Origin: Caenorhabditis elegans
Lineage: Eukaryota; Nematoda; Chromadorea; Rhabditida; Rhabditidae
Direction: 5' to 3'
Length of the DNA stretch: 64,000 bases
Assembly: GCF_000002985.6 (NCBI RefSeq)
Contig: NC_003282.8
Coordinates: forward strand, 2,232,001 to 2,296,000
Position numbers and translations under genes: made by a program
The notes under the pieces: generated by a model
Seen by the model: only the letters and a program-made list of their open reading frames with translations
What the model was told of the DNA's origin: nothing
Databases searched by the model: none
Part shown: one piece after another, positions 1 to 11,699 of the stretch
Numbering within the stretch: the first letter of the stretch is position 1
Layout: each line of letters opens with the position of its first letter

Positions 1-1500
1 AATAAATTTTTTTTAAACCTATGAATTATCGATTTTTCTGAAATTTTATCGATTTTTTTCAAAAAAAATTTTTTTTTCTGAAAATCTATCGATTATCGAT
101 TTTTCTGAAATTTTATCGATTTTTTTCAAAAGAAAAATTTTTTATTCTAAAAATCTATGGATTATCGATTTTTCTGAAATTTTATCGATTTTTCAAAAAT
201 AAATTTTAAAAAAAATCTATGAATTATCGATTTTTTTCAAAAAAAAAATTTATTCTAAAAATCTATGAATTATCGATTTTTCTGAAATTTTATCGATTTT
301 TTTCAAATTTTTTTTTAATTCTAAACATCTATGAATTATCGATTTTTCTGAAATTTTATCGATTTTTCAAAAATAAATTTTAAAAAAAATCTATGAATTA
401 TCGATTTTTTTCAAAAGAAAAATTGTTATTCTAAAAATCTATGGATTATCGATTTTTCTGTATTTTCATTGATAGGTTTTCTCCGGTAAATTATCGATTT
501 TCCTAGAATTTTATCGATTTTTTTCAAAAAAAATTTTTTTTTTCTGAAAACCTATGAATTATCGATTTTTCTGAAATTTTATCGATTTTTTTCAAAAAAA
601 AAATTTATTCTAAAAATCTATGAATTATCGATTTTTCTGAAATTTTATCGATTTTTTTCAAAAGAAAAATTTTTTATTCTAAAAATCTATGGATTATCGA
701 TTTTTCTGTATTTTCATTGATAGGTTTTCTCCGGTAAATTATCGATTTTCCTAGAATTTTATCGATTTTCTGAAATTTTATCGATTTTTTTCAAAAAAAA
801 ATTTTTTTTTTCTGAAAATCTATGAATTATCGATTTTTCTGAAATTTTATCGATTTTTCAAAAATAAATTTTTTTTAAACCTATGAATTATCGATTTTTC
901 TGAAATTTTATCGATTTTTTTCAAAAAAATTTTTTTTTTCTGAAAATCTATCGATTATCGATTTTTCTGAAATTTTATCGATTTTTTTCAAAAGAAAAAT
1001 TTTTTATTCTAAAAATCTATGGATTATCGATTTTTCTGAAATTTTATCGATTTTTCAAAAATAAATTTTAAAAAAAATCTATGAATTATCGATTTTTTTC
1101 AAAAAAAAAATTTATTCTAAAAATCTATGAATTATCGATTTTTCTGAAATTTTATCGATTTTTTTCAAATTTTTTTTTAATTCTAAACATCTATGAATTA
1201 TCGATTTTTCTGAAATTTTATCGATTTTTCAAAAATAAATTTTAAAAAAAATCTATGAATTATCGATTTTTTTCAAAAGAAAAATTGTTATTCTAAAAAT
1301 CTATGAATTATCGATTTTTCTGAAATTTTATCGATTTTTTTCAAAATTTTTTTTTTATTCTAAAAATCTATGAATTATCGATTTTTCTGAAATTTTATCG
1401 ATTTTTTTCAAAATTTTTTTAAAATTCTAAACATCTATGAATTATCGATTTTTCTGAAATTTTATCGATTTTTCTAAATTTTCTATTTTTTTTAATTTAT
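1..1500. repeat. AT-rich ATCGATTTTT tandem array with a higher-order period
   Basis: The stretch consists of degenerate 65-90 bp units built around a core reading ATCTATGAATTATCG, then TTTTTCTGAAATTTTATCG, then a T/A homopolymer run. A larger order is visible: the sequence starting at base 1 recurs, nearly unchanged, at about 863, so there is a roughly 862 bp higher-order repeat with one full and one partial copy. It lies immediately upstream of a splice acceptor at 1561-1563 and is most simply intronic sequence of the plus-strand gene that ends at 3649. No coding potential is seen. Confidence 0.8.
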
Positions 1501-1563
1501 CGATTTTTCCGAAATTTTCAAAATTTTCCCAAAAAAAATTTTAACCCAATTTTTTTTTTGCAG

Positions 1564-3649
1564 AATGTTCGACGAAGTCCGGTGTACCGATTTTCCGTGT
1601 CACCGTTCGGCAACTGCTACGCCATCACAATCGACGTCATCAATGTGTGATCCGGCAATGAATCCGGAAAATGTGCTAATCATTGCGGATATCGAGCAAC
1701 TGACAGTAAAAGTGCTCTCAACAGAAGGATCAGATGAAGTGACGTCACCATCCGAATCAATTGTCGCAATGTTGGAACAATTTGTTGGAATTCATAATGC
1801 TGTACCGGCGAATGCCGAGTTTTTAGTCGGAATTATTGAGGATTCATTGGCTCATATTGTTGGAAAAAGTTTGACACTTGTCGAACTTGTCAGAAGTGAT
1901 CAAACGGTTAGGATTCAGGGCTCAGAGAGAGCCAAAAAATCGAAAATTTTAGCAAAAATTGAGATACTTTTGGCTGTTTGCCCCGAAATCGGAAATTTTA
2001 GCAAATTTGAATTCCCCTCATATAGAGCTTTAAAATAAGTATAATCATGACTAGGTTCGGGTAAATTTGAAAAAAAGTTGGGTCTCGCGGCGAAAAATAG
2101 AAAGCTACAGTACCCTTCGCTGCGGGACCCAAAAACTTTAAAAATTCTCAAAACCTAGTCATGATTATACTCATTTCAAAGCTCTCAATGAGAGGAATTC
2201 AAATTTGCAAAAAAATTTGAAAATTGGGGTCTCACAGCGAAATCTTCTTAGGTTACTGTAGGTTTTCGCTGCGAGACCCAAAATTTTTCAAAATCATCGG
2301 AACCTAGTCATGATTATGCTCATTTTAAAGCTCTCGGTGAGCTGATATCGAGTTTTCTATACATTTTTCAAATAAATTTCCAAAAAATGGGTCTCGTCGC
2401 GAGTACAGAGTACAGTAACCTGAGAGTAATTCGTTGTGAGACCCAACTTATTGAAATTATTTCAACATTTTCGAATTCTCATTGCTGAGAGATTTGATTT
2501 AAGTGTATAATCATGACTAGGTTCCGATGGTTTTGAAAATTTGTGGGTCTCACAGCGAAGGTTACTGTAGGCTTGTAGTATTCGCGGCGAGACCCAACGT
2601 GTTTTTTTTCTTCAAATGTCTTCAAAATAGTCATAGTTGAGAAGAATTTGAATATGCGAAAATTTCCGGAAATTTAGGGAAAAAATGACAAAAACTGCCA
2701 AAAAAATTGATCTAAAATTTGACTTTTTTGGGCTAAAAACACGAAAAAAAAATCGATATTTTTACCGTAACAATCGATTAAAAATTTCGAAAAATCGAGA
2801 AAATTCGAGGAACTTTTTGGGATTTTCATATAAATTTTTTTGAAAAAATCTACAAAATTTTCTCGCAAAAAAATAAGCATTTAGCTAAAAAAAAAATAAG
2901 CATTTAGCTAAAAAAAAATTGAAAAAAAAAGAAAAATCCGACATTTGCCGACAATTTCAGCCTGAAAACCCAGAAATTAACGTTTTTTGGGTAGAAATTT
3001 TTGAAAATTTTGGCAAAAAACACGACAAAATCACCCCCCGGCAATGAGAATCGCTTTTAAAAAATCCAAAAAAAATCCTGGATCGGCAATTTCTCGGAAC
3101 TTTTCGTGGATTTTCATACAATTTCGACTTTTTTTCCGGGAAAATTCGCGACTTTCGAGTTTTTGAGCCGAAAAAACCGAAATTTTTAAATTTTTTAACA
3201 ATCTTGAAAAATTTTGACCTGATTTCCGAGCATTAAAAAAAATCAAATTTTTTGAATTTTGGAAAGTTACAAAAACTGCCAAAAAATGCCAAAAAATTTG
3301 CCGACAATTTTGGGCTGAAAACACAGAAAAACTATAGATTTTGAACTATTTATTGCTAAAATTGTGGGATTTTTTTGATGGAAAATGGAAAAAAACGTTT
3401 TTTTTTCAGTTTTCAATTTGTGCAAAAAACCCAAAAATTTCGGAATTTTCGAGCAAAAAATCAAAAATTTTTTTTGAATTTTTCAATTTTTCACCCCTAA
3501 TTTTTCTATTTCAGAAAAACCCGAATTCCCTACAATTAACACCGGATCGTGTTCGTACAATTATTGGTTGTGATCATTCGGATCTTCGTCTTATCGTCAA
3601 TGTTGCAGCCGTCTACTGGCCTCCTGTTCTCCAATCCGTGCTCGGATGA
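1564..3649 (+). CDS. C-terminal exons of a folliculin-interacting-protein (FNIP)-like gene (5' end outside window)
   Basis: Two exons are supported. The first is 1564-1906: acceptor TTTTGCAG, donor GTTAGG, and it opens one base before an ATG codon. The second is 3515-3649: acceptor CTATTTCAG, stop TGA. They join in phase 0 and give about 159 residues. The first exon encodes AMLEQF..FLVGIIEDSLAHIVGKS, like the helical segment of FNIP C-termini in which residues of the IEDRLQEIYFKS type are followed by a surface helix. The second encodes IIGCDHSDLRLIVNVAA and ends in PPVLQSVLG, matching the family's terminal pattern of G-x-x-x-S-D-L-x-L, then A, then P and a final hydrophobic pair. FNIPs bind folliculin and act in lysosomal and AMPK/mTORC1 signalling; that role is inferred from similarity only. 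Upstream exons must lie left of base 1. The identification rests on motif memory, not an alignment. Confidence 0.6.
2040..2640. repeat. Four copies of a ~190 bp repeat with internal GGGTCTC/GAGACCC inverted ends
   Basis: Within the 1907-3514 intron, the phrase CCTAGTCATGATTATACTC recurs with small changes. Each copy is accompanied by a GGGTCTC...GAGACCC inverted pair flanking a CTACAGTA or TTACTGTAG core. Starts fall near 2045, 2155, 2300 and 2505. The units can fold back on themselves. No coding sequence is seen. Confidence 0.7.
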
Positions 3650-5250
3650 GCTCCGACACCTTAAAAAATCGTCGAGATTTTCTCAAAAAATCATTCAAAA
3701 AACGGGAAAACTCTTTCCTTGCGCCGGTGTGTGTATTGTTATTTAATATTAATACTACTAATTTACTAATTATTTTTTGTTCTTTTGTTCTTTTTTTTTA
3801 AATTGTAAATTTCCCCCTTTTTCAAGAAAAAGTTGATTAAGCCATTTTTCGTAAAATTATATATCGAATTTTTGGGAACAAATCGAGAAATTTTGAAGAA
3901 ATTCGATTTTTCTTACATTTTATTAATTTTCTGCAAAAAAAACTCCAATTTTCAATATTTTTCTTCAAAAGTTGATGACAAAAAGAACAAAAAATTCGAT
4001 TCCGGAAAACTCGAATTTTAAAATTTTTGTGAATTTTTTTGAAAAAAGTCAATAATGATCGATTTTTTGTGATTTTTTCGCAAAAAAATCAATATTTATC
4101 GATTTTTGTGAATTTTTTCTGAAAAAAATCAATATTTATCGCCTTTTTGCGATTTTTCTTGCAAAAATATCAATGATTATCGATTTTTTGTGAAATTTTT
4201 TAGAAAAATCAATAATTATCGATTTTTATAAATTTTTGTGGAAAAAATCAATAATTATCGATTTTTTGTGATTTCATTTTATTAATTTTCTGCAAAAGAA
4301 AAATTACGAATTTTCGCAAAAAAAAAATCGATAAATCAACTCCAATTTTCAATATTTTTCTTCAAAAGTTGATGACACAAAAAGGACAAAAAATTCGATT
4401 CCGGAAAACTCGAATTTTAAAAATTCAAAAATCGACAGATTTCTGCTAATTTTTGATCATTTTTCTGGAAGAAACGATAAAAAACATTTCCATAAAATCG
4501 ATAAATCCGCTTATTTATTCCACTTTTTCCTTTTTTTTTCTGAAATTTCCGAAAAAATCCCCTAACGATTTCTAATCAATCTTTTCTTCTCTGTCCAATG
4601 TGTTTTTTTGTTTTTTTTTCTCGGCCGGTTTCAAACGATACTCCGCCGGAATATCGGAGCATCGTCTTGTTTCTTGTTTCTTGTTTCTCTTCCCTTTTTT
4701 TGATGTTTTATTAACATAAAATGTAATGTATATCATTGTAAATCACCCCCATTTCCTCCCCCTTCTATCTTTTCCCGAATCCACCACACACATTTCAGCG
4801 GGTTTATGATTGTTTTCTTTGTCGGCGGTTTTGCTTCGAAAAATCGATAATCAATCGATTTTTTGGATTCGATTTTCCGCCTTTCTCCTCCTATCCATCC
4901 TGTCAAACGGGAATTTGATTATTATTATTGTTAATTTGTTTTTCTCCTCTGTACAGAATAAATTTTTGATTAACGATGAATGTGTTTTAAAATGGAAACG
5001 AGAAAAATAATGCGAAAAGGAAGAAATTTGTAGCGGGAATTTATTGATTTTCCGGGAATTATTAATTTTTCAGAAATTTATCGATTTTACAGAAAGTTAT
5101 TGATTTTACATCAATGTATTGATTTTTCTCCTAAAATTATCGATTTTCGGGAATTTATCGATTTTCTCTAACTATGAAATTATTGATTTTTTATAAGTTT
5201 ATCGATTTTTCCGGGAAAACTAGCGATTTAACTAGTTCAGCATTGAAAGA
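3650..5250. other. 3' flank of the FNIP-like gene; AT-rich, non-coding
   Basis: After the stop at 3649 the DNA is AT-rich, with a local duplication: a block around 3900-4020 recurs at about 4265-4425, including CAAAAGTTGATGACA and GATTCCGGAAAACTCG. A less repetitive pyrimidine-rich stretch runs from about 4560 to 4950 and ends at an AATAAA hexamer at 4957-4962. That hexamer is a possible distant polyadenylation signal for the plus-strand gene, which would imply a 3' UTR of about 1.3 kb. I see no gene here. Confidence 0.5.
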
Positions 5251-5343
5251 TTCTAGGGCTTCCATGGGAGATAATGCCTGACGCCTGCCTCCAACCTGCC
5301 GACCTCTCGCCTGATTTCTGCACCACATAGTGCGTCGCGGCCG

Positions 5344-5615
5344 ACATTTTTCGAGTTCCGTGCCGCACTATTCAGAAGGCGCGAGGCAGGCGGAGGTTGC
5401 CGCAAGGCAGGCGGAGGTCGCCGCAAGGCGCGGTAGTTGTTTTGGCGCCTGCATTGAAGACCCAGCAATCTGTTCATGATCGGCCGACTGGGCACATTTT
5501 TCGAGTTCCGTGCCGCACTATTCAGAAGGCGCGAGGCAGGCGGAGGTCGCCGCAAGGCGCGGTAGTTGTTTTGGCGCCTGCATTGAAGACCTAGCAATCT
5601 GTTCATGGTCGGCCT
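5344..5615. repeat. GC-rich dispersed repeat in two tandem copies
   Basis: A unit with ACATTTTTCGAGTTCCGTGC, then AGGCGCGAGGCAGGCGG and TTTTGGCGCCTGCATTG occurs at 5344-5485 and again at 5494-5615, offset by 150 bases. It is far more GC-rich than its surroundings. The stretch 5250-5343, with CGACCTCTCGCCTG, looks like a related inverted fragment. Part of the same family (GTTCCGCGCCGCACTAT) appears inside the element at 14218-14599. Confidence 0.75.
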
Positions 5616-5676
5616 GGACTTAAAATTTAAAGTTTCTAATGCTCCTTTTTCAGAAATTTTTCATCATTTTCCACAG

Positions 5677-5817
5677 ATTTTCATTGTGAGCGATAAAAGC
5701 AAAGAAAGAATGAGAGCTATTGTGGAATTGCAAGATCCTCGTAGTTTCCTTCGTCCTTTGGTGGTGCTCGAATTGGCTCCGTCTTCGATTTCTGGAATTA
5801 GTGTGATTTACTGCTAA
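5677..5817 (+). other. Possible orphan terminal exon
   Basis: After the acceptor-like TTTTCCACAG (AG at 5675-5676) there is a phase-0 open stretch encoding a peptide of 46 residues. It contains SDKSKERMRAIVELQDPRS and LVVLELAPSS, and ends at TAA (5815-5817). Amino acid composition is non-repetitive and unlike neighbouring low-complexity translations. An alternative acceptor ends at 5653. No upstream exon could be linked. It may be an alternative last exon of the FNIP-like gene or a relic separated from its gene by the GC-rich repeat. I do not recognise the product. Confidence 0.25.
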
Positions 5818-6095
5818 TTTTCTAAAATTTTCCAACATTTTAAAAAATGTTTTGGAAGTGTCTGATTTTTTAGATTCTAAAGATTTCTTTTATATAAGAA
5901 ATTGAAAAATTTTTATTGATTTTTAATTATTGATTTTCAGCAAAAATTTAGGACTTTTATCGATTTTTCGCGGAATTATATGGTGATACACGAAATTTGA
6001 AAATCGAGAATATTGTAAAATAGTTACATTTTTTTCTGAAAAATCGATAAAACTATGTTCAAAAAAGGAAACAAAACCAGTTTCTATAAATTTTA

Positions 6096-9000
6096 CTACA
6101 CTTTACATTTTGAAGCTCTAAATGTGCTTGTAGTTTTGCAAATTGTATCTGACCATACACCAATAAAATATCTACAACTCACACTAATAGTGTCAATCTT
6201 GGATCCATCTTCCCCAGAGGGTGTCGAGTTTGTTGCTTCGGAAATTGGCACCGGCTCCTTGCCCGACTTGCTCTTGCCCTTCTTAGTCTTCTTGCTTTTC
6301 CCCTTTTGATCTCTTCCGGCAGTCTTCGAGTTCTTCTTTCTCGGGCAAAACGGCAAAAATCCAAAGAACCACAAACCAGCGACAATCAGGATGGATGCGA
6401 CGAGCACAACTGCAACCGAGACAGCAATGATGATCATCATGGAATTGTCTGATGCTGGAGGTGGAGTTGAAGCCTGCCTGAAATTCGGAGAATACATTAG
6501 AAAATAGTTTAATATTATGGAAACTCACGCTTTCTTCACTGCAGCTGGGCCTTTCGAAACAGTTTTATTTCCCGTTTTTCCACTTGAGAACACCAATTGA
6601 AGCCCGTTGAAAGTTGTTGAAATGTCCTTCAATGCTCCATTGAATTTGGAAAATTGCAAATCCAATGGCTCAACACTTTGGAGTGAACTCTTGAGCTCGT
6701 CAAGCTTTGGCTTTTGAGATATAGGTAAGGGTAACAAATCATCAATTGCCGAAATCTTCAGATCTGCTTGGATGTCCACACTCGGAAGTTGACTGAGACC
6801 TTTGAACATTGCAGTAAGAGCAACAAGAGTGTCATTAGCTGGCTTCTTGATGCTTGATTTCCAGGATTCAAGTTTTCCCAAAAGCAGAACCAGATTGTGT
6901 TGAAGAGCGGAAAAGTCTCCCCATTTGGAGCTAACCGCACGCTTCAAGGTTTCATTGAAAGAACTCAATCCTTCTTCAACAGTCTTTCCATCTTCAACAA
7001 TTGAATACAAATCATCCTTCTTCTCCAGAACCTTCTCGGCATTCACAAGTGCAGTGGCCACATTTCCCAAAGGAGCTGAATACTTTTGCAAGTCCTTCAA
7101 CAGTATCAGATCTTCAGTATTATTGCTCTTCTTGATGTTTGCAATTGCATCACGAATTGATTTGATAGGTGACGAGGATCCAGCGATTTCAGATGAAATC
7201 TCTTCTAGATTTGTGAAGAATTCCTGATTGCTTTTCAGTTCACGGAGCTTCAATGCTACTTCTAGAACATTTGAAATTGGACCAAAGTCGTCTTTCTTGT
7301 TTTTCAGACAGTCAAAAACGCCAATGACAGGTTTAACAATACCATTTTCTTTAAATTCAACAATTAGGTCTGATTCTGATTTTAATTTAGTGGCAAGCAA
7401 CGCCACTGTTTCACGATTCTTGATCAGTGCAACACTCGACTTCAGTTGACGAGTGAAAGTTTTGAGTGTCTCAACAGGTATTGAATCCAGCGAGTTTCCC
7501 AATTTCGACGTAGCAATCAATTCAGAGATCTTTTTAACAGCGTTGAGCGTACGTTCTAATAACTGGGAATTCTGACTTGCTGTTACCACTGATTTCTGAT
7601 GTTTCCCATCCACAGCAACAGGGGTACATGGCTTGATAGATCCAATAATTGTCTGTGCAGATATTGGTGCATTACTCGACATTTGAATAAGCTTCTCTAA
7701 ATGAGCAGCTTCAGACGCCGAGTGCTTCATAGTTCCAACTCCTTTCAACTTCCCATCCAACACTGCAGCAGTTTTACTCAGTTCTTTGAAGTTCTTCAAC
7801 CCGTCAACCGTACGATTCATGGTTTTCTGAATCCATTCATCCTTTAAATCCACTTCAATCTTCTGCAAGTCCTGTACACCATTTGAGAAGCCTGCAGTGT
7901 ATTTGCCAAGAATGTTTGTAGAACGTGAAGCCACTGTGCTCATCAATTTGAAAATAGTAGTAACTGGGAGCTTCTTAATATTTTCGATGTCTGCATCCAT
8001 CGACTTCCCATCGCTTGGTTTTGATATTATGATATCTTTGAACGCGGAATTCTCGTAGAAACTGAATACTTTCACAGCCGAATGAAATGGTGCCAATTTG
8101 GAAAGAGTGTCCAAACCTCCGTTGGTTGCATCGATTGCACTTCTGACTGATTTGATAATTGCTTCTAGAGACTTTTTCGCAGTCGCAATTGATGCTCGTG
8201 AGTCCAATAACTTCAGTGTTTCACTCACCGCAAATATCTCGAAAATTTTCAAATCAAGCTTTTCAATTTTTTCGAAAACTTTGAATGCTTCTTTGTCCGG
8301 AATACTATTCAAATCGCCAACATTCTTCCACATTGTTCTGACAGTTTGAGCATCTACAATTGCTTTATGAAGATCCACAGAGCCTGCTCCTGATATTTTT
8401 TCACTGGCTTCCTCCCATTTTGCAATAACATCATCCACCTTTGTCTTATCGAACGTCTCCAAGTCTTTCAGTTTGACACCTCCAATATTCAATAAGTCAG
8501 TGATAGCTTCATCCGATGGAATCGAGTTGTCAACTAATCCATTATAGAGGCTAATTGCACTCACGACACGAGCAAGCATTGGAATACGTTTCATGAGTAG
8601 TGAATAGGCATAGTCTGCAAATTAATTGTATATTGGGAATAATTTTGTTCAATATTTTCTATGATGCTCACCATTTTCTGCTCTTTTCACACGATGCAAA
8701 AACTTGTTCGGTTTGAATTGTGGTGGAGAATCTGAAATTAGTAAATATATTTCCATTAGAAAATAAGAAGAAATCTGCAACCTATGGACGTAGAAAAGTG
8801 AGCTTTTTGAAATCTAGGTGCAAGCGCGCTCCACAGCGAATTGGCAAAGCTCCGTCCTCTAGAGTTGGGTCTCGGTAGGTATTTGTGGTGTCTACTTCGT
8901 GTTGTTTTTCGTGTTTTGTTGACTTTTACGTTGTATTAAAATTTTAGTAGAAATGTGAATGCCAGACGCGCTCTAATGATAATCTATTGATAATCGTTTT

Positions 9001-9562
9001 AATACGTGGCTGTGTAGTTCACGTGGAAAAAACAAGGAAATTATCCCTAAAATTACGTGAATTTCATTGCAAAAAATCAATAATTTCTAGTAAATCGTCT
9101 GGCCTTAGAGCTGAAAATGAGCTGGCCTAGCATTTAAAAAAACTAAGCATTAAGAGAAGTTTCAAAACAAATGGAAACATGTTGGAATTCGGCTCAACAA
9201 ATACCTAACGAGACCCAACTGTATAAGGCGGAGCTCTCACAATTGACCGTGGAGCGCGTTTCCACAACTTGCAATTCAAAAGAGACATTTTTCTGCGTCT
9301 TGACAATATTCACAATCTTAAAATTCCCTCTACTCACCTCTGATAACGTTATGAGCATTGGAAAAGTCGGTGAAATGGGAAGTTTTGGCAGTTTCCGATT
9401 GCTTGGATGGCGATGAACCAGAAGCTGAAAAATTGAATAATTTTTATCCAGTTGTTCCAGCGTCAGCGCCAGTTGTTGAATAAGCATCCAAATATTTAAC
9501 TTACATATACAGAAGACTGATATCAAAAGAATTCCGATAATGATCAGAATATTCTTTTTCAT
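6096..9562 (-). CDS. WSN-domain-like single-pass membrane protein, copy A
   Basis: Model of 5 exons on minus: 9562-9505, 9424-9338, 8731-8672, 8614-6529 and 6477-6096 (stop TAG), giving 890 residues with all junctions in phase. Residues 1-19 (MKKNILIIIGILLISVFCI) form a signal peptide. A basic site, RVKRAEN, follows at about 60-68. Residues ~75-150 (ISLYNGLVDNSIPSDEA, DLLNIGGVKLKDLE) match my memory of the nematode-specific WSN domain. A long helical ectodomain rich in K, L, S and E follows. A membrane span lies at about 777-800 (IIIAVSVAVVLVASILIVAG), then a Lys-rich cytoplasmic tail. The function of the family is not known to me. The gene is the inverted partner of the gene at 13897-19354 and lacks one small exon that the partner has. 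The start was chosen because the 58-nt first exon exactly parallels the partner's 58-nt first exon. Confidence 0.75.
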
Positions 9563-11040
9563 CTCGATCGTCCGATTAACTTCGGGAAATGATTCAAAAT
9601 GTGATGACAATTCGAAATAAACTTTTTTTTGTTTGGAAAACCAATTAGCCTTTACGTGGAATTAGCGTGTACGAATTTATTTTAATTTTTGTTCTTTGGA
9701 AAAGTTCAAATTAATTAAAGTTCACGTGAACAACACGAAAATAATGACAAAACATATTAATTCCACGTGTTAACGTTTATTTTTAAAAATTAATTTTATT
9801 ACTCAATTCAAAAAGGAAACTTTAAATCACAACTTGACGCTAAAATCACTCCAAAAAAGTATATTTCAATTGTAATCATAATTTTAATAGGTTCTCGAAG
9901 CAAATCAAACATTCGAAATTAAGAAAATTACTCAGTTTGCTGCTGGAGTTCCATTGATATTAGTCACCAGTACATGTGGAAACACGGCTGGCCTTGGAGC
10001 CGAGAATGAGCTGACCTAGCATTTCTACCTAACGAGACCCAACTTTGGGGGCGGACTCTTTCAATTGGCCGTGGAGCGCGTTTCCACATTGATTTCAATT
10101 CAACATAGGAATTTTTCTGCGCCTCAATAATATTCAATGCAATGTTGCTGCTTTAGCAACAATATATCCCTAACATACCTATGATAATATTATGAGCATT
10201 GGAAAAAGCAGTGAAATCTGAAGTTTTGGCAGTTTCCGATTGCTTGAATGGCGCTGAACCAGAAGCTGAAATGACCATATTTTTATATGGCGGCAGTTGA
10301 TATATAAGCATCCAAATATGAAAAAAAAAACTTACATATACAGAAGACTGATATCAAAAGAATTCCGATAATGATCAGAATATTCTTTTTCATCTCGATC
10401 GTCCGATTAACTTCGGGAAATGATTCAAAATGTGATGACAATTCGAAATAAACTTTTTTTTGTTTGGAAAACCAATTAGCCTTTACGTGGAATTAACGCG
10501 TACAAATTAATTTTAAATTTAGTTTTATTCTAATAATTCAAACTAATCTTTTACGTGAACATTAAAAAAATCGACAAAAACAATAGTAAGTGCATATTAA
10601 TTCGACGTGTAAACTAGTTAATTTTGATTGGTTTTTTATTATCGATTTTTTGAATATTTTAAGCGAATCGGATGTTCGGAGCGATGAAGAATATTCAGCC
10701 TACTGCTGGAGTTCTATTGATATTAGTGTCCAGTACATATGGGAAAAACACAATCCAACTCTTGAATTTGAACTATATTTCACAAAATCATGTAGAATTT
10801 AATTCAAAAATGAATGAATTCTCGTAAATCGGCAGGCCTTGGAACCGAGAATGAGCTGGCCTAGAATTTCTGCCTAACAGGACCGAACCTTTGGAGGCGG
10901 GTCTTTAAGCCGTGGAGCCCGTTTCCACAACGTTTTCAATTCAAAAGGTGCATTTTTCTACGTCTCGATAATATTCACAATCTTAAATGCGCTATACTCA
11001 CCTCTGATAACATTATGAGCATTGGAAAAGCCAGTTAAGA
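8980..11040. repeat. ~830 bp tandem duplication carrying the first two exons of copy A
   Basis: Exon 1 of copy A (9562-9505) and exon 2 (9424-9338) recur at 10393-10336 and 10265-10179, an offset of about 831-841 bases. Exon 1 and its flank from about 10340 to 10490 are nearly identical to 9505-9660. A third, truncated copy at about 10990-11036 retains only the last part of exon 2 with its GTGAG donor. Each copy is preceded by a block containing GAATGAGCTGGCCTAG and GTGGAGCGCGTTTCCAC, at about 9095, 9995 and 10835. An inverted fragment of that block lies at about 8815-8885. Confidence 0.8.
10179..10393 (-). CDS. Duplicate first two exons of the WSN gene (alternative 5' end or relic)
   Basis: Exons 10393-10336 and 10265-10179 encode the same signal peptide as copy A followed by SSGSAPFKQSETAKTSDF and FSNAHNII. 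Both exons keep their exact lengths (58 and 87 nt), splice sites (GTAAGT, GTATGT) and open frame. Their phase fits the 8731-8672 exon of copy A, so they could serve as an upstream alternative promoter and start for that gene by skipping the proximal pair. Alternatively they are a still-open remnant of partial tandem duplication. No downstream ectodomain exon lies between this pair and the proximal first exon. Confidence 0.5.
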
Positions 11041-11059
11041 TGTTCCCTTGCCATATGCA

Positions 11060-11699
11060 ATGACTATCATTACAACATTGTTCACCTGGCTCATTTGTTT
11101 CTTTTTGTGGTACGCTTCGCGTCGTTTTGAGTATGTTTTACCTGTAAAAAGTTATGTAAAAACATGTTTTTAGGAAGAAGAAGATTCACTATCCTAGTAG
11201 AAGACAACGGTTTGTGGATTATCTCATTAATGCACAGCGATCGGAAAAATTGGAACTACATTCTCAACAACAATTTGGAAATAGACACTTGGGATGTGAC
11301 GAGTTGGTCAAGTCGGAGAATCGGGAGAAAGCCAAAAGTACAAAGAAGAAAGAAAAGGTCAAGTCAGAGAAAATGAAAAAAGCAACAGCAACCACTGGTG
11401 CTGGATCAACTATAGATCAGAGTTCAAAGGATCCCACAAGAACTACTATGGCATCTGAAAGAGGAATGACAATGACCCAGAGAGTCCAAAAAGAAAAATC
11501 AATTAAAAAGACGAACTCAGAACTGAAAGCTGCAGCTGACAATCAGACGGTTACCCAGGGAAATGACACGACAACTACGCAAGGACCATCGTCACTGTTT
11601 CCTGCCGATTTATCCAAAAAAGACAGACTGAGATTGCAAAAAGTTAAGGAGCGTGCGGTGGCAGCACCTGAAAAGAAGAAAACTAAAAATAAAGAGTGA
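11060..11699 (+). CDS. Small Lys-rich protein with N-terminal membrane anchor
   Basis: Two exons, 11060-11130 and 11174-11699 (stop TGA), joined in phase across a 43-nt intron (donor GTATGTTTT, acceptor TGTTTTTAG), give 198 residues. The N-terminus MTIITTLFTWLICFFLWYA is a signal-anchor or signal peptide followed by RRFEKKKIHYPSRRQR. The rest is hydrophilic, with KKKEKVKSEKMKK, a Thr/Gln-rich stretch and a Lys-rich end (PEKKKTKNKE). I do not recognise a family. The start ATG lies only ~25 bases from the break point of the third truncated copy of the WSN gene's 5' cassette, which is read on the opposite strand. No clear AATAAA follows the stop. Confidence 0.6.
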
